NCBI GenBank assembly: GCA_019055375.1
Contig: JAHQIW010004073.1
Coordinates: 1 to 64,000 of the forward strand
DNA: 64,000 nt
DNA from: Parelaphostrongylus tenuis
Taxonomy: Eukaryota > Nematoda > Chromadorea > Rhabditida > Metastrongylidae
Direction of reading: 5' to 3'
Part shown: positions 45,307 to 57,072 of the stretch, in pieces
Layout of the letters: each line of letters begins with the position of its first letter
How positions within the stretch are numbered: the stretch's first letter is position 1
Position numbers and translations under genes: made by a program
Notes under the pieces: model-generated
Database searches by the model: none
What the model saw: only the letters and a program-made list of their open reading frames with translations
Told to the model about the DNA's origin: nothing

Positions 45307-48300
45307 TCATTCCAAATTGATGTCATTGTCCTTAGCCCACTTCCGTATCGTTGATGTGACGAAATCCGCTTGAGGATGATTTCCACGATCCAACATTTGT
45401 AGAATCTCCGCCATCTGCTCACTTAAAAAACAGTGTTACATGAATGAATCAGAATGATTTGCCAAATTTGCAGACCACAGAAATGGAACAAGCTGCTTTG
45501 AAGTATACAAAAACTTAATCAAAGAGATCTATTATTAGGTTGACGAAAAAGTTCCGTAACACCCGCTAAAAATTCAATACTCCGATATATGAAAATAGCA
45601 ATAATTATTCTTCAAAGTAAAGACCATCACTATCCACGATCTTCTGGCAACGACCTGCAAACTTCTGGATCTGCTCGAAATCGCCATTTCTTGGGATTGG
45701 AATCATGATACTCCTGACATGACTCTTCAATTTCGTTAGATGTCTCAAATCGGCGCACAAGCAGGAAATGTTACGTTAGGCGGAAACGAGACCATAATCG
45801 GACGCCGCAACATCTGAACTGCAGGTTGGGTGTGACAAGACATTGTCTCCCCCAATTTTCTTAACATTTCCTTTGTCTTCTTTGCGGTGCGAGGTTTGGC
45901 ATTGTCTCGCTGAAACAGTGCGCGTTTTCGACGAATCAATGTCGGTACTGTTCCTTCAACGCATAGCGGACCCGGTCCAGATTCTCGGAGTAAAGTCGGC
46001 GCTGATGGCACGATCACTCGGAACAAGTTCGAAATGCAAAACACCTTCAAAATTCCACCAATCGCTGTTCACGACTTTTTTACCAAACGGATTTTGATGT
46101 GCAACTGATGGCGGAGCTTGACTTTTCAAGCTCAGCATTTGCTCTGATCATGATTGATCAGGTGGACCCAGTTCTCGTCCAACGTCACGATACGCTTCCG
46201 AAATCCACAGATGTTCTCATGAATTCACAATAACCGAGGCAATGTGTGATACAAACATATATCTTGAATATTTTGAGGGTGTTAAGAACCTTTTTCCTAA
46301 CATATTGATATGTACGCTGCTAGACATTCCCGTACAATTTGAGTTTAACAATGATGCTTTCTTCCATCTTACTGCCCAATGCAGACCTTTTCTGCCGAAC
46401 TTCTGCAGTCAATCGATAGATGGTCGAGCAAAGGTTTTTATACAAAAGCTGGCACATGGAGACCTTTCTGTGCGCTGCACATACAAAAAGAAAATACACG
46501 CAAACTATCACGGGAAGCCATGCGAAAAGCAAGTATCAACGTAGTTGGATAGTAAGCGACTTCTTTCTCATCACATACAATAGTTGGCCAAGAAAATGGA
46601 ACACGCACTCAAGGGCGTAGTTAATATTTAGGAGTTAGGGACACACGGCAATTATGTTAGGCTACTGGGTAATAGAGTGGTAACTAAGAGAACGCGGCGC
46701 CGTGTCTCTTGCTCTAGCTTACGAACTCGTATATGCTGGATTCGCTACGCATACAGATCGCACGCCATTTCATGAGTTCTCATGGGCCTACTACTTGAAA
46801 ATGGCTGCGATCGTAAGAGTGTTTTAGATACTGGTTCTTTTACGTTAGACGGTACAGAATGAATAAATGACGCCTTTCTTTAGACAAAGAATTTTTGTCA
46901 GAGTTTTAGTGATCATTCAAAAGGTAAATCTCGGGCTACTACGCTATATGATCGATTTCAAAAACCTTCTCACAGTGTTTCGGTGTTCAAAATTAAATTG
47001 TGTTTTACACAAGCTCACCATTTTATAATTACCAAGCTTATAGTTCGCTGTACAAAATTCTTTCCTTTGATTTCCGGTAATGGTTCGCTAGCTCAAACGT
47101 CGAAAATAGAAAATGTGCTCGCCTTTCCAAAAGCTTCTTCACAGTGCTATAGAGAAAAAATGTTTTGTGTCTCACACAATCGTATTTTTCGCACAACAAG
47201 ACTCTTCCTCGAAGTATACGTAACTTTACGATAACACGAAGTTCGACGATTCAACGATGTGCTTATTCTCTAGAGAGGACGTTTCACTACAGTGTGTAGC
47301 AATGAAAATATTGAGTTTCATATGTGCTGAGCACTTACGTGTTAGCTAGTGCGTGGGGCTGAATGTGTACAGGCCGTGAATCGATATTCATCGTGGTGGT
47401 AGACTCATATGTGGGAGTGCGATTTTTGCCCTCGAATTTAGGATACTTCTTCGTTCTAGAAAGAACTCCAGATGAAACGCATGGCTCTGGTACTCGGAAA
47501 ATCGTGCATACGCTCATATACTTTTCGTGCTACCAGCAAATCATAAGCGTATTAAAAATGATAGCGAGCGGTGGATGTGAAACAAAATTCAGATTGGAAT
47601 GCTACAGTGCTATGAAGAGGTCTTTTCGAAAAACGAACGCGCAGCGTAGTAGCCCGAGATTTAAGCTTTCGATTGATTACTGAGATTTCCATGGAAAGTT
47701 ATTGACCAGCGAAAGTGACCATTTCTTCTTTCAGTACCATCCTATAGAAAAGTACCGAGGTACTCTATGTTTGAAGAATGCTTTGAAAGCTCTAAATGAT
47801 TTTATTAGAGATCTCTGGTTAGAATTGACATGTGTGCATCAGTTCCAAACAAATATTCAACATTTTGCCGACAAATTTAGTACAGTTAGGTAATTTATAA
47901 GCTAATAAGTGATAACGAGTAATATTGAGTTTTTGTCTCTCACTCGGTCTGAGAAAAGACGGGTTAAAAAAAAAAAGCATTCCATGGAACCCACTTCGTT
48001 GCTTTTCCTTGAGCAAGCATCCTGAACAAACCACAAGCAGCACCTCGTTTCCCTTGCCAATTTTCAGGTGATGGGTCGATTTTCTCGAGGCCATCAAAAG
48101 CCTTGGCAGCGTAGTAGAATTCTCCAACCTGGCACATTTATTTTATCGTATAGTTCAGATAAGGTTTTTTGATTTACACTACCGTATAGCAATCCATGGC
48201 GATGATTCTTAAGATGTTGAATGATTCTTTGGGATCCGTCGATCTCGTGTACATATCCCAAGCCATTAGGGGCTTACGGTTCCTAATCACTATAACAAGT

Positions 48301-51300
48301 AAAATATCATATTCTTTAAGAGAATTCGAACTTTTATATGGAAGTGAATTATTTGAGAATAAAACACAGTACATGTTTTTGTCAGCATGTACTTGAAGGT
48401 TGGTTTGTCTCGATCGGCCCCTGCAATAGCGAGAAAATGTTCCTCGGCTTCCTTCCACATCCCACACTGCATTTCGGCTTGAGCGATATTGAACAAGAAC
48501 ACGTCATCGTTGTGATGATAAGCCCAAAACAGAAAGTTCGAAATGAGCAGCAAAACAAACAAATTTTTAGGAAATTAGCAAACACGAAAGAAAAACCTGG
48601 ATCGAGTTTAAATAAACTAATGCATCATCGTATTGGCCGCTGAGGAAGAGCGAACATGCCATGCTCTGACGACCAGGTATCGTATCTATGAATAATCATT
48701 CTAAAATCCGTAAATTAATCACTCTTTGACTCTCTACAATTAACAGAAGCATTTAGAGTTACTATAATTGTAGCTGGTAATACGAAGTTTACTTCCAGGT
48801 TAAGATCTGCTGAGAATTTGTTTGGGATGTTATTACAAGCTAAGCTATGTTCAATGCTCACCGGTATCATAAGGTGACTCTCCGACCATTTTGAAGAAAT
48901 GTTCGGCCGTTTTGAGGTGATCCTTCTGAAGAAAGGGGCAATATAGTTGATTTCCCACTACAAGAAGTGATACGATTAGAATGATTTGACTGTGGAGCCT
49001 TCTCACCGATTCCTTCATTTGTCCCCAATAGGCAAGCGTGACAGCCTTGACGAGAAACTCAGTGGTAGTCTGAGGCTCAAGATCGTTGCAGAGAGTCATT
49101 GCACTCTCGATGTCTTCTGAATAATTATGGGGAAAAACATCCACATTTGTTAGATATGAAAGTCAAAAAAGAAGATGTAAGGTTATACGAAATTTGATGA
49201 GTTTTCTCAATAGCTGTGGCACTTACCGTTGGAAAAATAAATTTCTTGTGAATCATTTTGATAGTGGTTTGTGAAGGAAAACTTCATAATGTGTCTGACT
49301 TTGTCAACTTTCGATTCACTATGCATTTGAAAATTACATGCTTTCAATAGTTTCAAATGACCTAAAAATCTGCTTAGAATGAAGGCGCGCAATATCTAGT
49401 GTTGGCCAGACAAGTTATCGTATGATCGGTGGTGATACTGCTGGTATGAAGAAATTATTCTAAACATTTTTCATAACAGTCTTACAAGAGAGATGGCCCC
49501 TTTGCATTAAATGCTTAGAAATGACTCACCAATGATCCTCAGTAGACGACATGTGGAATGTTTTTCAGATACTAAAGAAGTAGAGGTATGACTCATTCTA
49601 AGAGCTATAAGCTCGGCTGCCGATCACCACAGCGTCAGGTAATTCCATCATCTGACTTGCGGTGATTTTTTAATCGGCGTCAAATCTTTTATAGAGGATT
49701 ATTTAGCTTCAAGAGGTCGGCTGAACTTAGAGAGAGTGCTGATGAGTCCCAATATTGCGAAACAGGCGCCTGTATAGCACTAGATCTAGCAGCTCAAAAC
49801 ATGTTATATTCTTAACTGGAGAAATAGATATAGGGATTAAATGATAGGAAAAGCCAACGTGATTACGCTTGTTATTCTCTAGACAACCGTCACACTATGA
49901 ACGGCTGAATATGCCCTGCTGGCCAAATTCAATAAGCGTACCCCTTTAAATGCATGCATGATCATACCAAAGCTGCTATTTTGTTTTGAAATCATACCTT
50001 CATTGATCGTAGGCAGATTTCGATGAAATTTCAAAAACTTGATCGCTGACATTGACAGAATTGAATGAAAATTTCGAAATAGCAGAAAGGGTTTACCTTG
50101 CTAATCAGATCACTGCTCATCATTAACCCTATACGGCAGTGTTCAATAGTAAAACTTCGTTGATACCCAGCCGTACCACAAACTCTTGTTGAAATTTGAC
50201 ATTTTGTAAGCGATGATTGTCTATGATAATATAGTAACCGTCTTGATAATCGTCTCTCAGCGGTAAGACTAAGAGGACAAGATTGGCATCCGACAAGTTT
50301 ACCATCGCGCTCCACTCAGTGCCTAGTGCTTATAGGAAAAAGATAATGAGATTGGCCGATACACAGGTAAGGTTCTTTTCGCAGCCTCTTCTGCTCAAAT
50401 TGAAACTAATAAAGAACAACTATCAGTTCTTCAGAGTTAACGCTAAGATTTGAATTCAAATAAAATTTACAAAGATGAATTGGTTTAGGTCAAGTTAATA
50501 ACCACAGCATCCACCCTCTTGCTCTCAAATGGCTACCCATTTGCGTTACATTACTCATTATTGCTTGATTTTACAAACCACTAATAATTGAGTGTCATCA
50601 ATCCATCAAAAATTATATTTTCAAAGAATTCAAATCAAGAATAAATCGTAACACATTTATCCTTTTACTCAGAATACTCTTACCTCTCTTCAAATGGTAC
50701 AAAATTAGATTGATCCCCGCCTCTGGTAGCGTATCCATCAATCCGGGAAACACCTGTAGTGCTCCATCACCATCGTTGAATACCACCTATGGAAATAACT
50801 ATGTGCTAATGTTCTTGCAAGTGCACTCTAGCGTTTTCTGGCTTGTAATACTCGTAGAACAAAAACATACTTTTCACAACTTGTTAGGTTGCCCACAACT
50901 TCTTTCGCATCTCGACACTTTCGTTAGTTCAATTGTTATTTATTCGAAGAAATCAAATTAGCGATCTAATCAGCACCGTGGCCAAAGACATGCAGCCATT
51001 TGCTGGGCAAATATTTGATGCTTTACTCTCAGGAAAATTGGGGTTGGCAATCAAGGAAGTCGGTGAGGTCACTTTTCAGCACGTTGTAGTCTTTGAACTT
51101 TCTTTCGCAGATGCCGCTTTAGAGATGATACTTCGATAGTGTCCGTATCAGAGCCATGTGGTGGATTTGGAAAGAGTGGTCCAGCCTAGTTTCACCAAAA
51201 CGTGGCGAATCGACTTTACAGTGTGAGGTTGAGTGCTATCCTGGAAAATGACAACACTAAGTTTTTATGGACGCTCCTCTCGCACAAGTGTGGCCAACTT

Positions 51301-54300
51301 CCGCGTTGTTACTGGTAGACGTCGCGCCGGCATTGATTGTCTGCTTGCTATCGAGCAGTTTTCAGAACACCATATTGTGCCAATCCCAGAAAACTAAAAG
51401 CATAATCTTCCGAGCATGGAACATTGGCTTTGTCTGAGCATTGAGCATGTTTGTCTTATTTGATTCGCAGTTAATCATTCCCGCCGCGTGTATCACTTTA
51501 TATACCTCTCTGACTAATGTTACTAGAACTTTCTCCGACATATCTCAGACTTTTAGTAATAAGCATTTGAATGAGAAAAAATCCAATAAACAATAATGTG
51601 AGAAAGATTATTGGGCAACTCAATAGGTTGAGAAATAATAAAAAATCATAGTAGATTTACTTGATTATGACGAAGTAGCTCTTTGGCAGCCGGATATAGA
51701 CTCACTCGTTGAAGGACATCGACCTCAGGCTTAAAACAGTGAAGAGTTTTCTTTCCTCATTTTGTAACATGCATCTTGATCTTTAAGCCTCAAATAAACA
51801 AAGGGAAAATCGATTACCAAAGCAGCTTTTCCATTGTAGGTTTTGAAAGTGATGCAGGCTTTCAAATTCAGAGCTGCTGGGCTGTTTGGAAATGATCGAA
51901 GGTATACACTGAGAACCTCCTGAATGATGGACTTCATCCATTGTAAAAAGGACTGAAATGGAAAAGAGAAGAACTATGTAGATAAAAAGATAGGTTAATA
52001 CTTCAGCACAAAAAAGTTGTAATGAAGTAAGGAAAGAGTCAAATAAAAAGAGTAAAGAGTAAATAAGCAAAGTCTATGTCATCGAGAATGCGGAATTACT
52101 GGAGAAGAGTTTAAAGTAAGGATCCCAGAACGTAGAAGGTGACTCAAAGAAATCAGAATGTGGAAGAAAAAAGTGCTTTATGTCGATTTTGAATTATATC
52201 GACATGGAACTAATTTTGTGTAGACTTTCTCGACTAGTCCAGAGGAATAAAAAATCAAAAGATCTTAAATTGAACAGATAAGCCTCCAAAGTGGAAGTAA
52301 CACAACTTTGTTGTCCGCATTGATATTTTTTGCACACAATCTGTTGATATGTCGCAAAGAGTTCTTTGAGCAGATTTGCTGGCAACATTTTGCAAACATC
52401 ATAAAAGATTGTCTTGCAGTTGTGAAGAAACCAGGCAAAAGTTTGACAATGAATTACGATTTTCATGTAAAACTACCTGCGCCACATCGAAGAAGTCCAT
52501 TTTGTAATAACACATCGCCATGTAAACGTTCAGCGCAATCATATTCCTGATGGTAACATCTATTTTCTTCATCAATCAATCAATAAAAATTAGTGTACTT
52601 CTGATTTTTATGGAAACCAAACATTTTTTTTCTAGTCATTCAATATGTTCGAAAAAATTGATGAAATAAGTGGTTCTTGTTCTAGAGAAGATTTCCCATC
52701 ATTATTCAGTCAATTGAAGATTTTTGAACAATTTGCCTAAGAAGATATGATTTTTGAGCTTATTCAAAAAACATATATTCTTGAATACGCTCATTTAAAA
52801 TACACTTTATAGGCAAGAAAAACATCAAAGTAAATCGTGATACTTGTTTTCATATGCAGTACAGAGACTGCACAAAATATAGGAATTGATTTTCGCCATC
52901 ATTCGATCAATAATGCTACTAAACGCAGCTCGCTTTGAGTACAGCGCGTCTGATCAATGCAGATGATTACGATTACTTATATTGTAAAAATAACTCACGT
53001 GTGTTCTTGAAGAATGCTCTTATAAATTTCGATAGCTTCTGTGTAATGCATACGCATGTAATGAATGGATGCCAACGATAACTGATCCTCCATGGTATTC
53101 TGAATTTTGATTTGAAAACGTGGTGCTTCAATGGGTTTATGGCAAACATTTTCATTATTGTCTGTGAGAATGTTTGGAGCCTTTAAAGAAAGGCTCTAAA
53201 CATTCTTATAGACTATATTGAATATATAAAGTGAGGTTCTAAAACCGTCGAATTCTACATGTTCACACTTTTCGTTGATATTTTTACAATAATAGCAAAA
53301 TTACTACTATGACTACTTCTACTATCTTTAAAAACTATTATCTGCCAAGTTCATGAAAAATAAGGATACCTCGATGGAATTAATTTCTTAAAAGCATGAA
53401 TAACAACAACGCACGCTAAGTAGTTGATGATGAGTCATCAGCCTCTTTTCATCTCCGAGTTTGTGCGATACATGGAAGAGTAGCCTATTCTGAAGAGGTG
53501 TTCGCTCGGCTACAATAGTCATTGGATTATCAACGAGCTGCCAGATTACGATCAAAAATGATTAATTCCATAGGATTCCTTCATCTTATAATGGCTTGTT
53601 CATTAGCGTATGGGAATAATAAGCTAACAAGCCGGTTATCATGTACTCCTTTTATTCACACCACATTCTCCTATCTTTGGGTCAGCACATGACCGCACTT
53701 TTTCTGATCTTTATTTATTGCCAAAATTTCAATACAAGATAGCCTACATAAGAGCGAAATTGAGAGCTCGCGGTAATCTCAGCCTATGAGCACCCTTTCC
53801 AGAGACTTCTTGAGTTTCCACTACGCTATGAATACTGCCAACTAGCTTTTCTCTCAGCCGCTTTTTCTCCCATTAGGTTAGCAATGACCCATGGAAAAAT
53901 CAATTTAGGGAGCAAAATTCGAAATAAATCGTGCTTAAGCCGAATCCCTGGTTGAATGCAGCTATGACTGAGAAATTAAATAAAGTACAGAAAATGTAAT
54001 TTCAACCACGGCTCTAGATTGATTCGTGTTTATGTCGATGTGAGCTTTTAGATCAATCCCGTACACTGCTAATTGCTGACAGCCACCGAATGGATTGGAG
54101 CACGCCCGAGAAAAAGTCGGAGCCATGTCTCGATGAGAAAGTGGACAACACGTGAGCCCCAGAAATGGTGTGGGCTCGTAGCCATCTCGAGTCTCATGCT
54201 TTTCTCAATCGAAGACGTAAAGAGACAAGTTATCGACGCCGACAGTGGAAGAAAGAAAGGGAGGAAGTGGCTTACGGCACCCATAACATGTGCAGGATGT

Positions 54301-57072
54301 CCATCTATTCCTATTTTGAACATTTTTTGTGGGTCCATCATCACATTCGCTAAAGAATCCCAATACTTCCTGCAGTCGAACAGTTTCATCGCATTCGCAG
54401 TTCGTGAAGATCTTTCAAAAGTTGACATATTGTCTTGGCTCCTGTTTAAGGATTCCCTGTTTATTGTAAATGTCGTAGCGTGCTGGTGAAGTGGATTCCC
54501 TTTTCAATCTTGGCAGTAGACTGAAATATTCCAACATGGATTACAAGAGTAAGACAACATCGCAAACCAGTTTGCTATTCGTCTCGCTCATATATCAAAA
54601 GAATAAATGAACAAATAAAGATGTGTTCCATCGACAACGATAAATGCACCTTTTTCTTTCTTTCCTACAATGGACTATGCCAAATTTATTGTCAATGCCG
54701 TAAACTGGCTACTAGAATCAGCCAGTTATTAAAAACGCATAGCTTAGAGAAGCACTCCTAGCTGGGCTAAAAAATTCTCAAGAGATAGAGTTGCAGTGCA
54801 ACTTTTGGTGTAGTGCCTACGATAAAGCAGTTGAGCACGAATAGGTGTTTAATCTGAGACACGACTAAATCTGAAAGCTTCTGAAGGAGTGAAGCTGCAA
54901 AATAAGTGTATCAAATTATCGTCACCTTTTTCAGCGGCGTGTTTCGCGTCTTCGTACATTCCAAGATAAAAGAAGCATATACCAAGGTACACTGGAAGAT
55001 CGGGGTTGTCGATTCCATTGTTTTTCATCTCCTCATACACCTGTGATAATCTTCTGATTGAAAGTTCGTTTCGCCACAAATATACAGAACAGAGAAATCA
55101 GTTCAAAACATTGTTTCCGGCACTCATGTACATAGTTTTTTTTTTTATCAAGACTGCCCTATCCAAATGTGGCATTGTTTGTGAACGTTACTCTTTCAAG
55201 CATTGAGGCATTTCAGCAATGAAACAAATATCATTTTTCATAAATAGTCTAAAAGTAAATTAGACTTTAGAAAGCGGCTCTTTCAACACATTGCAAACAA
55301 TATATCCTTCGTTACATGTCGTACAAAACCAAACATTGTAGCTAACATACGGAAAAGTTATTTTCTATTATTCTCATTTTCCTCCTAAGTTTCATATGCT
55401 TTGCTGCGTTGCAGCACAACTGCATTGAGTTTTTGCTTGTGGAGCACACATGATATGCAAATGTTCCAAAAAAAGTGGTAAGAAAGTCACCATCTCAGCT
55501 ATCAAAATAGAGCAAAAAAAACAAATAAAATTATAAAAAACAGTCTACGGCATGTAATTTTTCAAATTATATTCGATGTATCTTGGAATCTGCAAATTAT
55601 AACAAGAAATGAATAAAAATTGCAATATATCTATACAATCTATTTCCTCAAGTCATATTTAATGTATTCAAAGTCTTCACTGCACTCACGTCGAGAGCTT
55701 TTTTGTAGTCACCTGATCTGAAGTAACAATGCCCGAGCCACAGATCTGTTGACTCATTTTTCTCACCGTTCTTCTGTTTGAACTGAAAATGAAAGTCTGA
55801 CAAAAATTCTCGTGCACATCTGTGATTACGAAAGCACTACTCTCGGAAACTGGAATTACAAGAGTAATGATTTTTCAATCTTGTACGCTACAACTGCGAA
55901 AGAAAGAACTCTATGGCGGCGCCATCGGGTTGCCGATGCCTGTATCGCCTTTCCCATTATTAGGGCTACCAATACCGGAGTCACTATTCCCACTAAGATT
56001 GCCAGTGCCGATATCACTACTCACGCTTCATTTCAAACAGACATTATCGCATACAACAACCACGCTGGAGACGCTGTGCGACAAGAATTTTCGTCAAAAA
56101 CATTCTTGCTATTACCGTTCTCTGAAACCTTTTTTAGAAATCTCTATTTCTTCTCATTCACACTCTCAACAATGCATTGAACTGTTGAAAAAGTGAACAT
56201 GAATTATAAAAAACGCAGCTATAATTTTAGAAGTCCACCCGCGAATACTAGCGTTTTTAGAACGACGGGGCACGAATAAGAAGCAGTAGTGATCTGGGGC
56301 GGTCTCCATTTCGCAATTTTATTGCTAAGAACTTCGAAAAATTTGTGCTCGCCAGATCACCCGTTGAAGTCTATGGCCAAGCTATTTTACATAATTAGTA
56401 AATCAAATTGACCTGAACTATGCTCAGATAAAGGCTTCCGTAAACTGACGGTAAGCTTGTTTGTATAATAAGGCTGAATTTATACAAAAAATTCGCAATA
56501 GAAAGTCACGTAATGATGCTTTTTTTTCAGTCTATTCAGGATCACCACGGTCTCCCTGCAGGAGAAGAAAAAAAACTAGGTAGTAAAGTAAGAATCCAGA
56601 AATAAGTATTTCCGTTATTAAATAAACCGCTTCAGCCAGCTGGAATAATCACAAGATTTTTCATTCTTCTGAAAATCATGATACTTGATGTAGTCCTCTA
56701 TGCAATTATTTCAAAAATTCAACAGATTTTTGAAAGGGAGCTACTGAGGCTTATTGATATTGCTAATGAATTAGTCCATGAATCATAGCTGAGCAAGTAA
56801 ACCGGCTCAGTCTTAGCGATTATCTGAGTTTATGTAAACCTGATAAAAAATTGTGGGAAAAACTTTGTGAAACTTCCAAAGTTAAGCTTTTGATACATGA
56901 TGCTAATTATTTAGAAAAGAAATAATGTCGAGAGAAATACCTCCAATAGTGAAATAGCGGCCGAGTAGTCCCTTTTGAGCAAGAATTCATTCAGATCTGG
57001 AATTTGTTGATGAACTCGAGGACGTGGCGCTGTTGGTTGTTTTTTCTTTGCCGGTCGTAATCGTGACAGTAG
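45307..57072 (-). CDS. dyf-13: Intraflagellar transport protein 56 (TTC26/DYF-13), TPR protein
   Basis: Subunit of the IFT-B train needed for cilium assembly in sensory neurons. Coding exons on minus: 57072-56941, 55782-55690, 55040-54926, 53509-53415, 53099-52999, 52546-52477, 51919-51818, 51729-51661, 50786-50684, 49116-49007, 48925-48862, 48685-48597, 48523-48373, 48289-48183, 48128-47995, 45421-45307. They sum to 1,650 nt with all phases compatible; 549 residues plus an initiator Met (animal TTC26 is about 554). The exons follow the known protein from end to end: LLSRLRPAKKK, DLNEFLLKRDYSAAISLLE, LGICFFYLGMYEDAKHAA, LQNRLLFHVSHKL, EDQLSLASIHYMR, ALNLKACITFKTYNG, DDVFLFNIAQAE, GEFYYAAKAFDGLE, IRKWAKDND. 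The first exon here has no in-frame ATG; Met must come from upstream. One intron (48596-48524) has no AG at its 3' end. Introns host mariner relics and a hammerhead motif. Confidence 0.93.
45536..46260 (-). mobile_element. Mariner relic in the last dyf-13 intron
   Basis: The left edge is taggttgacgaaaaagttcc (element 3' end). On minus: RKRIVTLDENWVHLINHD (first catalytic Asp), FRTCSE... ENLDRVRYALKEQ, then FQRDNAKPRTAKKTKEML (second Asp), with C-terminal sequence nearer 45600. Nearly full length but with many frameshifts and stops; same strand as dyf-13. Confidence 0.85.
46830..47700. repeat. Partial third copy of the 34.6/35.7-kb unit plus satellite-like subrepeats
   Basis: ttttacgttagacggta, agtgatcattcaaaagg and accttctcacagtg match both units of the 34.56-36.42 kb duplication. 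It continues into the satellite-like family (aagctttcgattgattactg). Lies in the last dyf-13 intron. Confidence 0.6.
49665..49812 (+). repeat. Family 1 hammerhead repeat, second copy (dyf-13 intron, antisense)
   Basis: Aligns with 17.39-17.53 kb from tcggcgtcaa to gctcaaaacatgt. Lies in the 1.6-kb intron between the exons at 50786-50684 and 49116-49007, on the strand opposite to the gene. Confidence 0.7.
49736..49780 (+). ncRNA. Hammerhead ribozyme motif, family 1, decayed copy
   Basis: Core CTGATGA 49739-49745 and GAAA 49759-49762 are intact, stem III is better than in the 17.45-kb copy (ACAG/CTGT, loop GCGC), and the 3' half of stem I (TAGCAC) is intact. The 5' half of stem I has lost three bases (GTG remains of GTGCTA), and stem II pairs GTCC with TTGC, which fails at two of four pairs. 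Cleavage is unlikely. Confidence 0.7.
50940..51500 (-). mobile_element. SETMAR-like mariner C-terminal relic in dyf-13 intron
   Basis: On minus: NMVF...LLDSKQTINAG, then VIFQDSTQPHTVKSIRHVL (position of the second catalytic Asp), SLKRHLRKK and a degraded C-terminal NICPANGCM block. Shares the order of mariner transposases. Stops and frameshifts throughout. Lies between dyf-13 exons 51729-51661 and 50786-50684. Confidence 0.6.
53560..54880. other. dyf-13 intron 3, unassigned open frames
   Basis: Overlapping open frames of 119 codons (54069-54428, minus) and 138 codons (54073-54489, plus) share the same DNA. Neither shows a family I recognise. Confidence 0.25.
55915..56025 (-). repeat. Imperfect 33-36-bp Gly-rich repeat in dyf-13 intron 1
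   Basis: The minus strand reads about three units of the form GTGNLSGNSDS / GIGSPNNGKGDT / GIGNPMA, interrupted by stops on both sides. It may be a relic of a Gly-rich protein or chance low complexity. Confidence 0.35.

Noticed and set aside
54895..54926. 31-nt intron after dyf-13 exon ending AAEK
   Set aside because: Too short and gives a non-homologous protein; the exon at 53509-53415 joins in phase and restores LQNRLLFHVSHKL.
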